Positions 1 to 12,402 of a stretch of 64,000 bases of DNA are shown here, in pieces. The DNA comes from Brachionus plicatilis (taxonomy: Eukaryota; Rotifera; Eurotatoria; Ploima; Brachionidae), in contig QEOQ01000106.1 in the NCBI GenBank assembly GCA_010279815.1, positions 156,348 to 220,347 of the forward strand, given 5' to 3'. Each line of letters begins with the position of its first letter. Position 1 is the first letter of the stretch. A program made the position numbers and the translations under genes. The notes under the pieces were generated by a model. That model made no database searches, was not told the DNA's origin, and saw only the letters and a program-made list of their open reading frames with translations.

Positions 1-295
1 AAAAAATTTTATAGAGAATAATTTATTTAAAAAATCATTATTCAATTTTTTTTTCATTCAAAAGTGATTTATATTATGGTTCTTAGTCGGTTTCATTTTA
101 GTCATATCATAAAAAATTTGAGTATTAGAGTTTTTTTAATTTATAAATATCTTAAGAAAAAAATTTTAATAAAGGATAGACTTGATTAATTAAAATTATT
201 TAGACCTTTGAAAAAAAATTTCTAATTTCTATTAATTTTGCCCAATTAGTCAGCAGTTTTTAAACTATTTGAATTAATTAATTTTAAAATTTCAA

Positions 296-1060
296 ATTGT
301 ACGATAAAATAATTAAGATATAGCCAAACAAAAATTCATAGAAATAAACTCACTAAAACTAGATGTTCTGGATGATTCATTTATCTCGTTTTTAAAAACT
401 TTAAATCATGATACCTTTTAAACAAATTTTTCGAATAAATAAATGATTTTTTGAATTCTTTAGATTTTATCTATTTCTTATTAAAAATTTATTAATCAAG
501 AAAATTACTTTAATTTTTCTAAAATATTTTGGATCAAAAAATCTCCAAAAAATGTTTGGTGCTTTTGTGTCAAGAAAAATTTCGATTATTCATTTTGAAA
601 GTTGGAATTATATTTGATTTAATTTTAAAGACTCAACTAGTATAAGTCATTAAAATAAAAGATAAAAAAATGTTAAATCTTATACTATTATTTTGATTTA
701 TGAGTGGAAATTTAACTCAATCGATGAATGAATTTAACAAAACAAATGTCCACTAATGAAAAAAAATTTGACTTAAAATAAATTTTTTACCCACAAAATG
801 AAAGATTGTTGAAAGGGAGCTCTCAGTATTTTTAAGTAATTTTAAAATAAGTTTATTGATCGCTTTACAAAGCCTGTTTCAAGTTTTTAAAGTTAATATT
901 TTTTTCCAAAGTTGTTTTATTAAGGGTCTACCTAATACCCTCAAATAAAAATCTTGTACTCACAATAAAAAACTGTTGTACCACACGCAAATTGTACGAT
1001 AAAATAATTAAGATAGCCAAACAAAAATTCATAAAAATAAACTCACTAAAACAAGATGTA
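296..1060. repeat. Pair of ~70-bp direct repeats (296-365 and 988-1060)
   Basis: The two stretches start with the same AATTGTACGATAAAATAATT and continue nearly identically for about 70 bases, differing by a 2-base indel and a few substitutions. The second copy lies inside the left arm of the TIR element at 924-1407. The first is followed by GATTCATTTATCTCG, which resembles that element's other end (AATCAATTATCTCG). The first copy is therefore probably a deleted relic of the same family. Confidence 0.6.
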
Positions 1061-1407
1061 CTCTTTTTTAAAAAATCAATCTATAGCTCATTTTAATCAT
1101 AAAAAAAAATACCCTAAAAAATGATATATTAAACTCGCTCATTATATATGGTGTCTAAAGAGGACAACCTAGGTCGCAGGTAGGGCTCAATTAATAGGCC
1201 AGAGTTTACTCATTTTGAATTGAAAAGAAAGTTCAAAAAAATTTGGATCTTAGAAACTAGAGAAAAAAAGCTGTGAATCCTCAAAAGTTCACTTTTATAT
1301 CATTATCCGTTCACTGTTTTTTTTCTAAATGAATTTTAAGACAACCACTTTTGGCCACCCGCTATTTGTGGGTGACAGTTTTTTGTTTTTGGTGAATCAA
1401 TTATCTC
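924..1407. mobile_element. TIR element (MITE-like), same family as 37478-37988
   Basis: The left end GGGTCTACCTAATACCC and the right end (read inverted) GAGATAATTGATTCACC match the two ends of the element at 37478-37988, in the opposite orientation. Flanks GTTTTATTAA and GTTTTTTAAG could be a degraded 10-bp target duplication. No coding capacity is seen, so this is a non-autonomous copy. Its superfamily is unproven; the target-duplication length favours a Mutator-like origin. Confidence 0.5.
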
Positions 1408-2049
1408 GTTTTTTAAGTTACAACTCTTGAGTATTTAATCTTAACTTTTATGGTCATTCTAAAAAAGAAGGACAACCATCTAAGTGAGTTTTTTATTTTT
1501 TTATCCAAATCTAACAAGAATTTCCCTTTTGCCAATATTTTATTCAGTGTTGACAGGATTAAGGTTAATTGTTCAATTTTCTTAAAAAGTAAAAAAAAAA
1601 TGTGAAGCTCTTATTCAATGATTTCATTTATTTTTTCGTAATTTATGATTCATGATTTTTTTTAAATTTTTTTATTTCTTAGACTATTTTTTTTATGAAT
1701 AAACCAACGGATTTAATGCCAAAAGGACCGATAATTTTCACTTCTAAAAGTTAAATACTTTTTCAAACAAATTAAATTTTTTTTATGCCAAAATTTAATC
1801 CAAATAAAGAGTGTAATTTTGCTAGTTGTTTATTTTTTCATTAATCTAAAATATTTAAAAAATTAATCGAGAAGGCCCAAAGTTATATGAACCTCTTAAA
1901 AAATTTTCTGATATTCATTAATTTTGACCTTTTAGTCAAAAATTTTCAAATTTGAATTAATCAATTTCGAATTTTCAAATATTATTAGGATATAATAATA
2001 TTATTAAATGAATTTACAAATAATATTATTATATGAAGTAGAAATATTT

Positions 2050-2246
2050 TTACTTTTGGTACTTAAAACAGGCTCAGGGTTTTTAGGCTCAGATCTTTTG
2101 ACTTCTGTGGGCACTATGGGTCTCACATCTGAAGTTTTTTTCTCTCCAAATTGAAGAAAATTCTTATTTTCACCTAACAGTTGGTCAATGTAGGTGAAAA
2201 GATGTGAGGATTGTGGAACAATTGATTCAATTTGACGCCTAGAGTC
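2050..2246 (-). repeat. Partial duplicate of MIC60 coding sequence (source 3505-3700)
   Basis: About 197 bases match 3505-3700 with only about five substitutions, in the same orientation, 1.45 kb further along the transcript. On the minus strand the MIC60 frame stays open throughout, with Pro-to-Ser, Met-to-Ile and Val-to-Leu changes. The copy is preceded by AG and followed by GT on the transcript strand, so it could look like an exon. However, the upstream exon ends in phase 0, and splicing to this AG would put it out of frame. I read it as a recent tandem partial duplication within the intron, not a working exon. Confidence 0.85.
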
Positions 2247-2809
2247 TGTTTCTTTAAATTTTTCATAAAAAAGAAATATTTTTGGATCACATATTTAAAG
2301 AAGTTTTTTTCATTTTAAATTTAATTAAAAATTTTTGTCCCTGTTTACCCGATGCAATAAATCCCATACAATTTAGATTAACAAAAACTGTTTTTTAGAA
2401 GATAATAATTATATGTTACAGTAACTGAATTTTCTTGTTAATTTTTTCTGAAAAAAATTGTTGAAATTTTATTAAAATTGGGAAAAAAATTTTATTTAAA
2501 TTTTAAAATGTATTTTTTAATCCTTATTTATCAAAAGAAAATTATTACTTTTTATCTGGATCTTATGAACATTCTTTAAAAAATTTACTTTCTGAATATT
2601 AGAAAAATTGTCAAATTATTTGAATAAAAATATAAATTTAAATAAAAAATTGTATTTCGTGTAATCAATAATTAGTTTGAAATGAAGGAAGTTCAATTTA
2701 ATAGAAAAAACATTCTTTGAAAAAAAAAAAATTTCTAAATAATTTAGTCAACAAAAATCACTTAAATCAATGAAAAACTTTAAAAAAAAATTCAACTATA
2801 AAAGCAAAC

Positions 2810-3906
2810 CTGTAATTTCTCCATTTGGTTCTGAAGTTGAACAACACGTTTGTGGGCATGCAAAAGTAAACTATTGATCTCTTCGTTGCTTAATTGATCA
2901 CTCGAAGTTTGGGCCCGGATTCCTTCTGGCTGAAGTGACTGCATTTCTTTCAAAAACTGATTCCTGGCCACTTTCTGCTCTTGAGTATAGCTCTTAAGAA
3001 CATTAGCATGGGCTATGGCTTCATTCAGCTTATTTTCTTCCACTTGCAGACTTCTCATCTGATTTATCAAATCAATTTGTGTCTGTTTCACATTTTTCTT
3101 CAACTCCTCATTCTGTTTTACTTGACCCAACAACTTGTCCAATTCTTGGACATTACTTTTAGCAATTAGAAATTTCTCATTAGCTGCATTAACATCATTG
3201 GACTGTAAGTCGAACAAGTCTGTAACTTGTCGCCACTCTAGGTCCTTATCAAGACCGTCTATTTTGGTGTCATCAAGGGCCCTTCTCAGCGCAAGACGAT
3301 ACTTGTTCAAACTTTCAATGGCCACATAAGAGCTGTTCAATGCTTCGGATACTTTTAGCTTGACAGTTTGGTCCAAATGGTTCAACTTTGTCTCAACTGC
3401 GTTCACGGTAGCTTCCTCCTGAAGATGCAGTTGATTGACTACGTGTTTCCAGTCCTTGTCCACTTCTTTTTCCACTTTTTTTTCTTCTCTAGGCGTCCGT
3501 AAATTACTTTTGGTACTTACAACAGGCTCAGGGTTTTTAGGCTCAGATCTCTTGACTTCTGTGGGCACCATGGGTCTCACATCTGGAGTTTTTTTCTCTC
3601 CAAATTGAAGAAAATTCTTATTTTCACCTAACAGTTGGTCAATGTAGGTGAAAAGATGTGAGGATTGTGGAACAATTGATTCAATTTGACGCCTAGAGTC
3701 CGGGTTTAGGGTCGCATAGCCAATTCCGATAGTGAATCCGGTGAGGGCTAAAGCGACCAGTTTAAGACCGGAACGGGATTTCGGCGGAGTGGATTGTTGG
3801 GCATTTTCTGATTGATGGTTGATTGGAGAAGAAGAAATAGCGCGAAGTTTAAGCAAAGATATTTGGTTCTTTGGTAAAATTGGTTTATATGGTGTGTTGA
3901 TTTTTT
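2810..3906 (-). CDS. IMMT: MIC60 / mitofilin (MICOS subunit), 5' part, partial
   Basis: MIC60 is the core subunit of the MICOS complex at inner-membrane crista junctions. The open frame has a basic, Ser/Pro-rich start, one membrane span (about residues 31-48 counted from 3856, LKLVALALTGFTIGIGYA), then an IVPQSSHLFTYIDQLLG segment like the conserved stretch after the MIC60 span. A Lys/Glu-rich linker and a long heptad-type coiled coil follow. The exon ends at a clean donor (CAG then GTTTGC, 2810/2809). The C-terminal mitofilin domain is absent and must lie left of the window. The start is unsettled: the open frame runs back to an AG at 3907 with no ATG. An ATG at 3978 opens a typical mitochondrial presequence (MYQLISRNPGAKLLLYQNK) but in another frame, so a small indel or an unseen intron separates them. 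Identity is confident; the 5' end is not. Confidence 0.85.
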
Positions 3907-3978
3907 CTAGAATAAAAGTACTTTATTTTGGTACAGTAAGAGTTTGGCTCCTGGATTTCTGGATATTAGTTGGTACAT
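3907..3978 (-). other. Candidate presequence start of MIC60, out of frame
   Basis: On the minus strand an ATG at 3978 reads about 19 codons, rich in Arg, Lys, Leu and Asn with no acidic residue, typical of a mitochondrial targeting peptide. It then hits a stop at 3907-3909, in a different frame from the main MIC60 exon. The run AAAATAAAG near the junction is a likely place for an assembly indel. A 15-nt GT-AG segment is also present, but removing it gives the wrong frame. Confidence 0.4.
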
Positions 3979-4665
3979 TATTACTGTATTGATTGTTAGC
4001 TTCTGAAGTAAAGAAATTTTTCTAAATTTCAATAACGCTTTCAATAGTTCTAGTTGCAAGATTTATTTTGAAATAAAATATCTTTTTGGAGCAAAACTTG
4101 GTTTTGTTTTTAATCAGTTTAAAATTTAAGATTTAAGTTGTCTTTTAGAGTTGGCAAGAGATTTTTTTTTATTTATTACTTTTTTCTTCAGAACTCAAAA
4201 AATGATTTTAAAGAAAAAAAAATTTTATCAAAGTTTTTAGATCATCAATCTGAAGGAGCTTTAGCTTGTCACACATAATCAAATAAATAAGTTTAAGAAA
4301 TCAACATACTTGAGACTTGTTTTCATTAAGAACTGTTTTATTTTTTTATTAAAAAATTATCAATTAAATTAGTTTATATTTTCTTATAGGTGAATGAATA
4401 GACAGATTAACGTTTCATTTATATTAAATCTGAATTTTGTAAAAAATAAAAAAAAAATATTTAACTGTTAGGTCCAAATATATTAAAACTCAATTTCTGA
4501 TAAATTTGTAAAATTTTACCAGACTTTGGTAAAAATGTAACTATTTCAAAATGAGAAGTATTTCTTTTCATCAGCTAAATTTTTTTTTCAGGAAAATTAT
4601 TATATGTCACCAGAAAACAAAAAAACATAAATGTGTGGCCTAAAATGACAAAAAAAAATTAATTC

Positions 4666-4960
4666 TTATTTGGCCTTCCTCTTTTTTTTTGCTGGTTGAC
4701 AAATTTCATTTTCATTACTTGAATTGTTTGAGAAGCTCGGTTAGGTTTCATTTTCATTCCGAAAAATAGGTTCTGGTTTTGGATTTGGTAAAAAAATATC
4801 TTGATTCACTGCATAATCTTCACTATTTTCACTTGACTGACCTTGTAATGCAGGCCTAGTTTTTTATGACTGACCTCTTTTACGTTTTTGACCTATTGGT
4901 AATCATTTGCTTGCAATGGTACGTGGTACAGATTTAGCCTACTGGACACCGCTATGAAAT
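4666..4960 (-). pseudogene. Decayed transposase C-terminal-like fragment
   Basis: On the minus strand a frame with three or more stops reads VPRTIASK, LPIGQKRKRGQS, KTRPALQGQSSENSEDYA, a Pro-rich stretch PNPKPEPIFRNENET, and a basic end PAKKKRKAK. Basic KRGRP-like motifs followed by KxxPAL and acidic tails are typical of the C-termini of MULE-type transposases, so I infer a dead transposon fragment. A degraded host gene with a nuclear-localisation tail is an alternative. Composition is clearly less AT-rich than the surroundings. Confidence 0.4.
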
Positions 4961-4969
4961 GTTTATAAA

Positions 4970-7900
4970 AGAAATTTTCAATAAAATTAGCATTAAGAAA
5001 AAATAATTAAAATATAAATGAATCAATTTTGGTAAAAAAATTTTTTTTGCTGGAAAAAAAAAATAGCTGAAGAAAGAAATCCTTTCAAAATTTCAAATTA
5101 AAATACGTGTTTTTATATTCACACAATTTATATTTCTAAATTTTAAAATATTTTTAAAATTAACCTAAAAAGCCTAAAACTGCTTAAAAAAAAAATATTA
5201 TTTATAAATTTCCTAAATAAAAAATGCTTTATTGTAAAATTTATGAATTTATCCCCTTTAAATTGTAATTTACAAATACATTTTGAAATAAAAATACTGT
5301 AAGAACAAAAGATGACTATTTTTGAATGCATTTTAAAATAAACATGTCATTTTTATCAATCATCAAAGATAAAAGCTTTTAAATATACGATTTTAGGTTA
5401 AATGTTAAATGAAGCAAACAAATTCAACAATTTTAATTTCGTAATATCAACACCTTATTCTATCAAACATTTTGAAATTCAATTTAATCAAGAGATTTTT
5501 TTTTGGCATTCTTCAAAAATCAGTGATACAGATTAGGCTCAAATATACTCTTAGATTCACTAGGAGTAAATTTTGTCGAAATAAATTGTCAAAATTGTGA
5601 ATGAAGAAAAACAATTATTTTTATTTTGGCAGAGAAAAAATTTAAACTGAAATCAACTTGTTGTTTGATTTAAATAAAATTCGTCTTTTTCCTTTCTTTT
5701 TATTTTTTATTTAAAATTTTTCATTTATGCAAAACTTAAATAAGATATTTTTTGTACTTCTTGTACTAATTTGAATTAAAAAGATAAAAATAAAATTGTT
5801 GAAGTCAAGTCGACAAAAATTTTCATCAAATAAATATATAAATAATTAACGAGAAAATGGAAATAAAATTAACTTGAGGATGCTTAATCAAAATTTTTTC
5901 CTTTTTTTTAAATTTAAGTAATCAGCAAACATGTTCATCTATTTTATCAGAAACTGTCATATTTCTTTTATTTTTAGATGAGTTTTAGCAAAAAATTTCT
6001 AATTTAATATTTCAAATTATTATTAACGCTTTTATTTTTTGAATTTGTATTAAATTAAAAATTAAAAAATATTTTTTTTATTTTATTCATTGAGAAATGC
6101 ACATTAGCTACTTCTAAATTGTATGCGGCTCTTAAACTATCAACAAAGAGGTTTACGACCTTATCAAGTTATTCTAATCCTGAGATTCTTTTAAACAGCT
6201 GTTTATTAATTTTTAATGTAAGAATTTATTTTTTTTCAATATCAGCTCTATTAGAAGTTTTAAAGTATATAATCATAAAGTTAATTTTTGTTAGATTTTA
6301 TGCTGCATCGTGGAACAAGCAAAAAGCTTCAATGGAAGAGATATTATTTTTATAAATCAATTTTTAAGATGTGATCAAAAAATTAAATCAAAGCAAAATA
6401 TTTTAAAAATTAAATAATAAATTGAAAATTTTTAGAAGAAAATAAAGTCAAAAAACTTAATATTTAGTACTGTTTCTATTAATGTTCAATCAATCTTTCT
6501 AGTGATAAAAAATTGTTTATTTTTTTTTATTTCCATTTAACAAAATAAATTTTAAAAAATGAAAAAAGTTTATTTTCAAAATAATTTTAATTAATTAATT
6601 AAAATAAAGCTGATTTCCAACTTAATAAAACATATTCTGCAATTATTTTTGCTCCTCACTTCACCGCAGAAATTTATTAAAGTTTTTTCAACTATCATAA
6701 TTTAAAATAATAAAAGCTCTTAGATTGAAAATAAAAAAAATTTAAAAATAAATATCAATCATTATGGTTTTTTCCGGTTTTCGGATTGACCTGTTTTAAG
6801 CTTCATTTTAAGATTAAGGCCTAATAGGAAGCAACAATCTCATTTGGATTTATAAATGGATCATTGAATTAATTACCATTTAGATTTTAGAAAATGGACA
6901 ATCTCTGACAACGTAAATTGGACTTGGCATTATTAATCAATGGGCTCTATGTTTTTATATATATTGACGAGATAAGAGCAGACTTTAAATTCTACAATTT
7001 GTTGAATAATTAAATTTGAAAGATAGCTCTAATTGCCCAGTGTTTAGATGAGATAAGAAACACTTTACAAATCTCTTGGAGTTTTCGATTTTTTAAAAAT
7101 ATTTTCGACAATTTTGATAATTAGTACTCTCTTATAAGCTATGTCTCGTTTCTGCTAGTTCAAGTCTTTATCCTAAAATGATTTTTTAAGTATTCCAAAA
7201 TCAGTAATTTTAAATATTTATTTTTTTGTTCAAAATTGTAACAATTATATGTATGTACGGGACAAATTTGTTTTCATTTGGGTTTTTTTTTTCTCTATCA
7301 AAATAACCCCAACCTAATTTGTGAGAAAAAAATTGAGAATCCAAGCTAGAAATTTTCGAGTCATTCGGATGATTCACTCTTTGGCGACTTCCAAAAACTC
7401 TTTCTTTTTTTTTGTGGAAAAAATTCCGCTGAATAATTTAATTATATTTTTTTGATTTTTTTCTCATCAATAAAAATTTAAAGAAATACTTCAATTGCGT
7501 AAATTCTAAAACAAAAAACAAATTATTGTGGCCAGAGCGTTTTTTGTCAAACAATTAATTTAAAAATTGATTTTGACATTTATTAAAATGACACTTTTTA
7601 AAAATTTAATTGTTTTTATTTTCTAAACTGACCCCAAAAATTCAAAAGCCTCTTATTGTTAGAAAAAAGATTACATACAAACGAGATCAAATAAAGACAC
7701 TTTTTGGTTTGAAGTGTAGAAATGTTTTAATTAAAAGCGAACTGTCAATAATGCAGCTTAGAGCAAGCCAGTCGGTCCATTGAGGAAAGAATCTGGTCAA
7801 TAGGGTTTAAAATTTCAGGATATTACTTGACATTAGTCTTGATTCATACTTATTCTAATTTGCATTCAAACTAAGAATCCCGATCAATTAGCTTATCAGG

Positions 7901-10900
7901 CATGACTAATACGCCCGATCGCTTTATGAGACACAGTTTTTGAATAAATTTTTTTTTTTTTATTATTAAGTCTGTCTAGGAATTTAGTAATTGATATTCT
8001 AGATTAGTAAAACAATACAAACTAACTTTATTTTCAGCAATTAAACATATAATTAGGAATTTATTTAAGTTTGGCTAGAATAAATCGCTTCGGAGACATT
8101 TTAATTGCTGCATAAATATTCACTTAGGTTTTATTTTTTTTGTTGGATCGGAAATGCTTTTTTAATGCACCATCATGCAATCTTCGCTCCAATCTTTTTT
8201 TCTGAGTATTCTTGATGTATTTTTTGGACACATTACCACTCATTTGAATCCTACCAACTAGTTTACTGCTTTAAAACAGGTGTCAAAGATGGTACGACAT
8301 AATCATTTAAAAAATTAAATTTTTTCAATAAAAATTGATTTTGTTTTAATTTATAAAAAAAAATAAAAAATTATTTTTAAATAGATCTTTGACTCTGTTT
8401 TTACAAGTTTCTTTTTTTCATTTCAAGAGTAAATAGATTTTGATAATATAAAACTTGACCTGAACTTTTTTCTCTTTTAGAAAATAATGTTAAAAAATTT
8501 TTTTTATTTTTAAAAAACAAGTTTATTATTAATATTTTATAAAAGGATTTATCAATATTCATTTATCGCTTTTATTTTCTCATGGTATCAAAAAATCATT
8601 TATCTGAATTCTTTGAGCATCTTTTTTTTCTAATTTTTTTTGATATTTTATTAAATCGAAATTAAAAAATTATAAGAAAACATAATTAAAAGTTAAGAAA
8701 AAGAGGTCATTTTTTTAAATTTTTTTCGAAGTTATCATCTATTACTGATTTTTCCTTTTCTTCAAGGAGGTTTCCTCTTTAATTTTCAGGGAATCGCAGA
8801 ATTTATATTAGTTTCGGCCTAATTCAACTTCGTCCTGAACCACATTTGATTCATGAGCATCAATTTAATCCATATCATCAACTTGACAAAAATTTTAAAT
8901 ATTTGCAATAGTTTATAAATTTAATAGAGCTTTTTTTATTCTTGCTGGTTCACCTCATTTCCTATATTTACCAAAAAACAGCTCTTTTTGCGTTCCAATG
9001 TCATTCAAATCCTAATATCAAAATAAGATTTATTTGTCAAAAAATAAATTTTCTTTTTTTGTTTTAAAGTTTTTTTTGATTTTCATCATCAAGATTTTTA
9101 TATTTGTCACATAAATTAGTTTTTGTTTGATAAAATAGAAAAATGTTATTTTCAAAAAAAAATTACAACACCAAAAATAAACAATATTTATAGATATTTA
9201 GCTGAAGAGCTCAGTTATTAAACAATTAAAATAGAAGTTCGATTTAAAGGAACACGAAAAGGACAGAAAAATATAAAAGTGCGAGAATAAGATATATTTT
9301 ATTAAATTAAATTTAACTATAAATCTTACCTTAGTGCTTTGTAGATATATATATATTATATTCAAAAAGATTTATCTTAAAGTTTGGTTTTTAAAAAAAT
9401 GTTTCAAAAAGAGAAGAGAATCTTGGATTCATCCTTTACCAACAAAAAATTCCTTAATTGATTGATTATTTTTTATCATATTGGTCTGGAACAAAAAAAA
9501 AATGATTGCATCAGCAAATTAAAATATTCTTTCAAATTTACTTTCAATTTTTTCTAAAAATTGTTAATAATCGAAAAAGAATACTTTATTAGATAATAAT
9601 TTAAATATTAAATTTGCCATATTTTTCCCTTTATATTAAATAATTTCTTCCTTTTCAGCTTTAACACTAGATACGATTTTAAATTCATTTTTAACAAAAT
9701 AAATATGTATCTAATTGAAATTAGTGATAAAAGTTCTTAATTACTTTCAATTTTGGATTGTAAAAAAGTATAAGTTTTTAATGTTTATCAAAAATTTTTT
9801 CTTTAACCTTTAAGATGATTATTTTGTTTGAAAATTTTAATTTCGAATTTGAAAAATATTCAAATAAAATTTTGTATTATTATAATTATTTTATTTAAAA
9901 TACAGTCAAACCCCAGCAGTTCATATCGGAGGTTTTTCCTTTATTTCAGTCAATTAATAATTTTAAAAAATCTTTTTTTCTTAGTAAATAAATCAAAGTT
10001 TGAAATCAATTTAATATTTTATTTAGTAAAAAATAAAATTAAAGGTTAAAATAAAAAGGGCTTATTTTTGATATGTCAAACGATATTGAAATTAAAATGA
10101 ATATTTTTTAGATCAATTTTAATTGACTTTTTTGCTCTAAAGAAAAAAATTAAATGATAAGAATTTTGGTACAGCCACTTTCGAAATAAAAACAAGCAAA
10201 TTTAATTTAAAAATAGTTTTGTTTTTTTTTTGTTTCTAATTATTCACAGCGTTTAATTAATCATCTTATTTTTGATCAATATTTATTATTGGCAAGTCAT
10301 TTTTCCCAAAATAAGTTTATTCTTCTGAGGAAAGAATTGTTGAAAGCATGGATTATTTTTAAATTTAAAATCAAAAAGATGAATCAATAAATATCAAAAT
10401 ATCTTAGGAAATTTTTTCTAAAAATGAGATTTTAGGAGCCTATTTCCTAACAAGATCAGATCAAAGCATTTTCATTTACGTGAAATTTAGATTAAAAATT
10501 TAAATTTGCAATCCAATATAAATTTTATTTATAATAATTTTAATTTTTACTTATTTTTATTAAAATCTTTAACAAATAAGTTTTAATTGATTTTCGGTCG
10601 AAAGTCATGACATCATTTAACCCCATTTGTCATCAATTTAAAATTTTTGTAAAAAATTTAAAATTATTAAATTGCAAAAAATTATCCAACTCTTTTTATG
10701 TTTATGTGATGAATTTTTGGATAAAAAGGGAATTAATCTAGTCTAGATAAATTAATTATCACTTTTAAAAATCAAACAAAAAAATTGAAGCATCAATTTT
10801 TTTTAATAATTTTTTTTTAAAGAGATTGATAATATTTTTTTTTTACTGTAATTTGGTTCCTTCCCCATTTAAAATCATTTAAAACACCTTTAAAATTATT

Positions 10901-12290
10901 TAGAAAACTGAAAACTTTAAAAAAATAGCAAAATCAGGAAAATTTTTCAATTATAAAAAAAATTTTTTTAACATTTAGAAAAAAATTATACTAGTCTAAA
11001 TATTTTTTTGGTCGGGAAGCAAAATAAACAACTAATTAAAAGGACATATTTGTTAAATACAGAACATTTTAGATAAAAAAACATTTTTAGCTGTAATAAT
11101 TGAATTTAATTTCCATTTTATTTCTAACTAATTGTTTAAAGTTAGATTGGATATTATCCAAAGTAAATTTAATAATTATATTTTTCTTTTAAAAAAGAGC
11201 GAACTAAAATTCTAGTTTTAGTGTTTTTTTTAATGATGAAAAAAAAAATGCAATTTTTTCGATACCTGATTATCAAAATATGAAATAGGTTTTTCTAAAG
11301 ATTTCAAGAACAGTGATATTATTACTAAAAAAAACTTTAGTAAATAATATATATTTTAAGTGATTACTTTATTTATTGTCATTAATAGTTCTGCATCCTC
11401 TTAAGTAGAGATTGTTAATCTTGATTGTCTGTATGTTCCTGATTTATGATTACATCATTTTTCCAAGACACATTGCGCTACTCATTAAGAAAATAAAACG
11501 AGCAACAATTTTTGTTCTTTATTTATCTTGAGCTGAATTCGGATAAATACTTTTTGAAATTATTTCTATGATGCGTTGACAAATTGGAAGGCACAGATTT
11601 TGCTCTTTTTAAACCATTAATTTTCACAATTAAATAAATTTCATTTTCTTCGGTTTAATTAAAATGAGCCTGAAGAATCATCAAATTATTGATTGCATTT
11701 TTATAGAAGTTAAATAGATTATTAATATAAATATGTTTATTTAATTGACTAAACAATTTTAAAAAATAAATTATTTTATATTTTTTTTTATTGGAAAATT
11801 TTTAATTATTTCTTCTGAATCTGGATGATTATGTGATCGATGATTCCAAATCTACTTTGACTGAGAACCACATTTCCAAGATTTTAAAGTAAAAGTGAAA
11901 CAAAGACCAACTTTACAACGAAAAAAATAACTAAATTTATATTTATGTACTTTAATAAATATAAATTGCATTTTTTTTGTTTTTTTCATTAAGTCAACAA
12001 GTAGGGATTTTTATTGAACAAAGACTGTTAATTGATTATTTCCTGAATTTCTTGGATTAAATTTAAATATCAGCTGTGTCTAAATTTTGACTCAAGTAAA
12101 TAAATGATGTCTTCAATTAGTTTTTAAAATTTGCTCAATATTATTTATTAGTTTACATAATTTAAAATCGGAAATTAAATATATCATCAATAATTAAAAA
12201 AAACGAAATAAAATTAATAAAATTAAAACAACTCAAATTTCAAATTTCCGTTAAGTAATTTAAACAAATCGTCGTTCAACTTCCCCTTCA
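4970..12290. other. Gene-free AT-rich stretch
   Basis: Open frames here are short, low-complexity (Phe, Ile, Lys, Asn) and without recognisable domains. A Tc1/pogo-like motif TACAGTCAAACCCC stands alone at about 9902. I see no RNA gene. Confidence 0.5.
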
Positions 12291-12293
12291 ATC

Positions 12294-12303
12294 TATTTAT
12301 AAA
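12294..12303 (+). promoter_or_regulatory. Putative TATA box of the WAP-sushi gene
   Basis: TATTTATAAA lies 30 bases before the ATG at 12333, in a short stretch of lower AT content. If it is used, transcription would start at about 12325 and the 5' UTR would be very short. Inferred from position only. Confidence 0.35.
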
Positions 12304-12332
12304 GTCCTCAGTTTTAATTTAGAATTAGCAAA

Positions 12333-12402
12333 ATGAACAGCACAATTTCAAAAGTCTATCTTTTTTTCATATTATTCAACATTACGTTATCCTTATATAG
12401 CC
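12333..12402 (+). CDS. Exon 1: signal peptide
   Basis: Encodes MNSTISKVYLFFILFNITLS and a few more residues, a short polar start then a hydrophobic core. The donor is GCC|GTAAGT at 12403 and the exon ends in phase 1. The following intron is 1.8 kb. Confidence 0.7.

Larger units (their letters stand above)
1..2049. other. Non-coding DNA left of the MIC60 exon
   Basis: AT-rich sequence with no open frame that I can support on either strand. If MIC60 continues to the left, this is probably intron, because the mitofilin C-terminal domain is not seen here. It does hold a 924-1407 TIR element and a roughly 70-bp direct repeat, both listed separately. Confidence 0.5.

Noticed and set aside
2050..2246. 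An alternative cassette exon of MIC60
   Set aside because: AG and GT edges exist, but joining to the upstream exon (phase 0) puts the copy out of frame and soon meets a stop.
8750..8860. A possible short exon with GGAGGTTTCCTC and a TTTTCAG acceptor-like site
   Set aside because: No open frame of meaningful length follows, and no partner exon was found.
9828..10049. A 73-codon frame rich in Ile, Phe, Lys and Asn
   Set aside because: Low-complexity composition of AT-rich non-coding DNA. Similar frames at 5143-5331, 6119-6355, 12479-12664, 31018-31227, 52505-52699 and 62240-62449 were rejected for the same reason.
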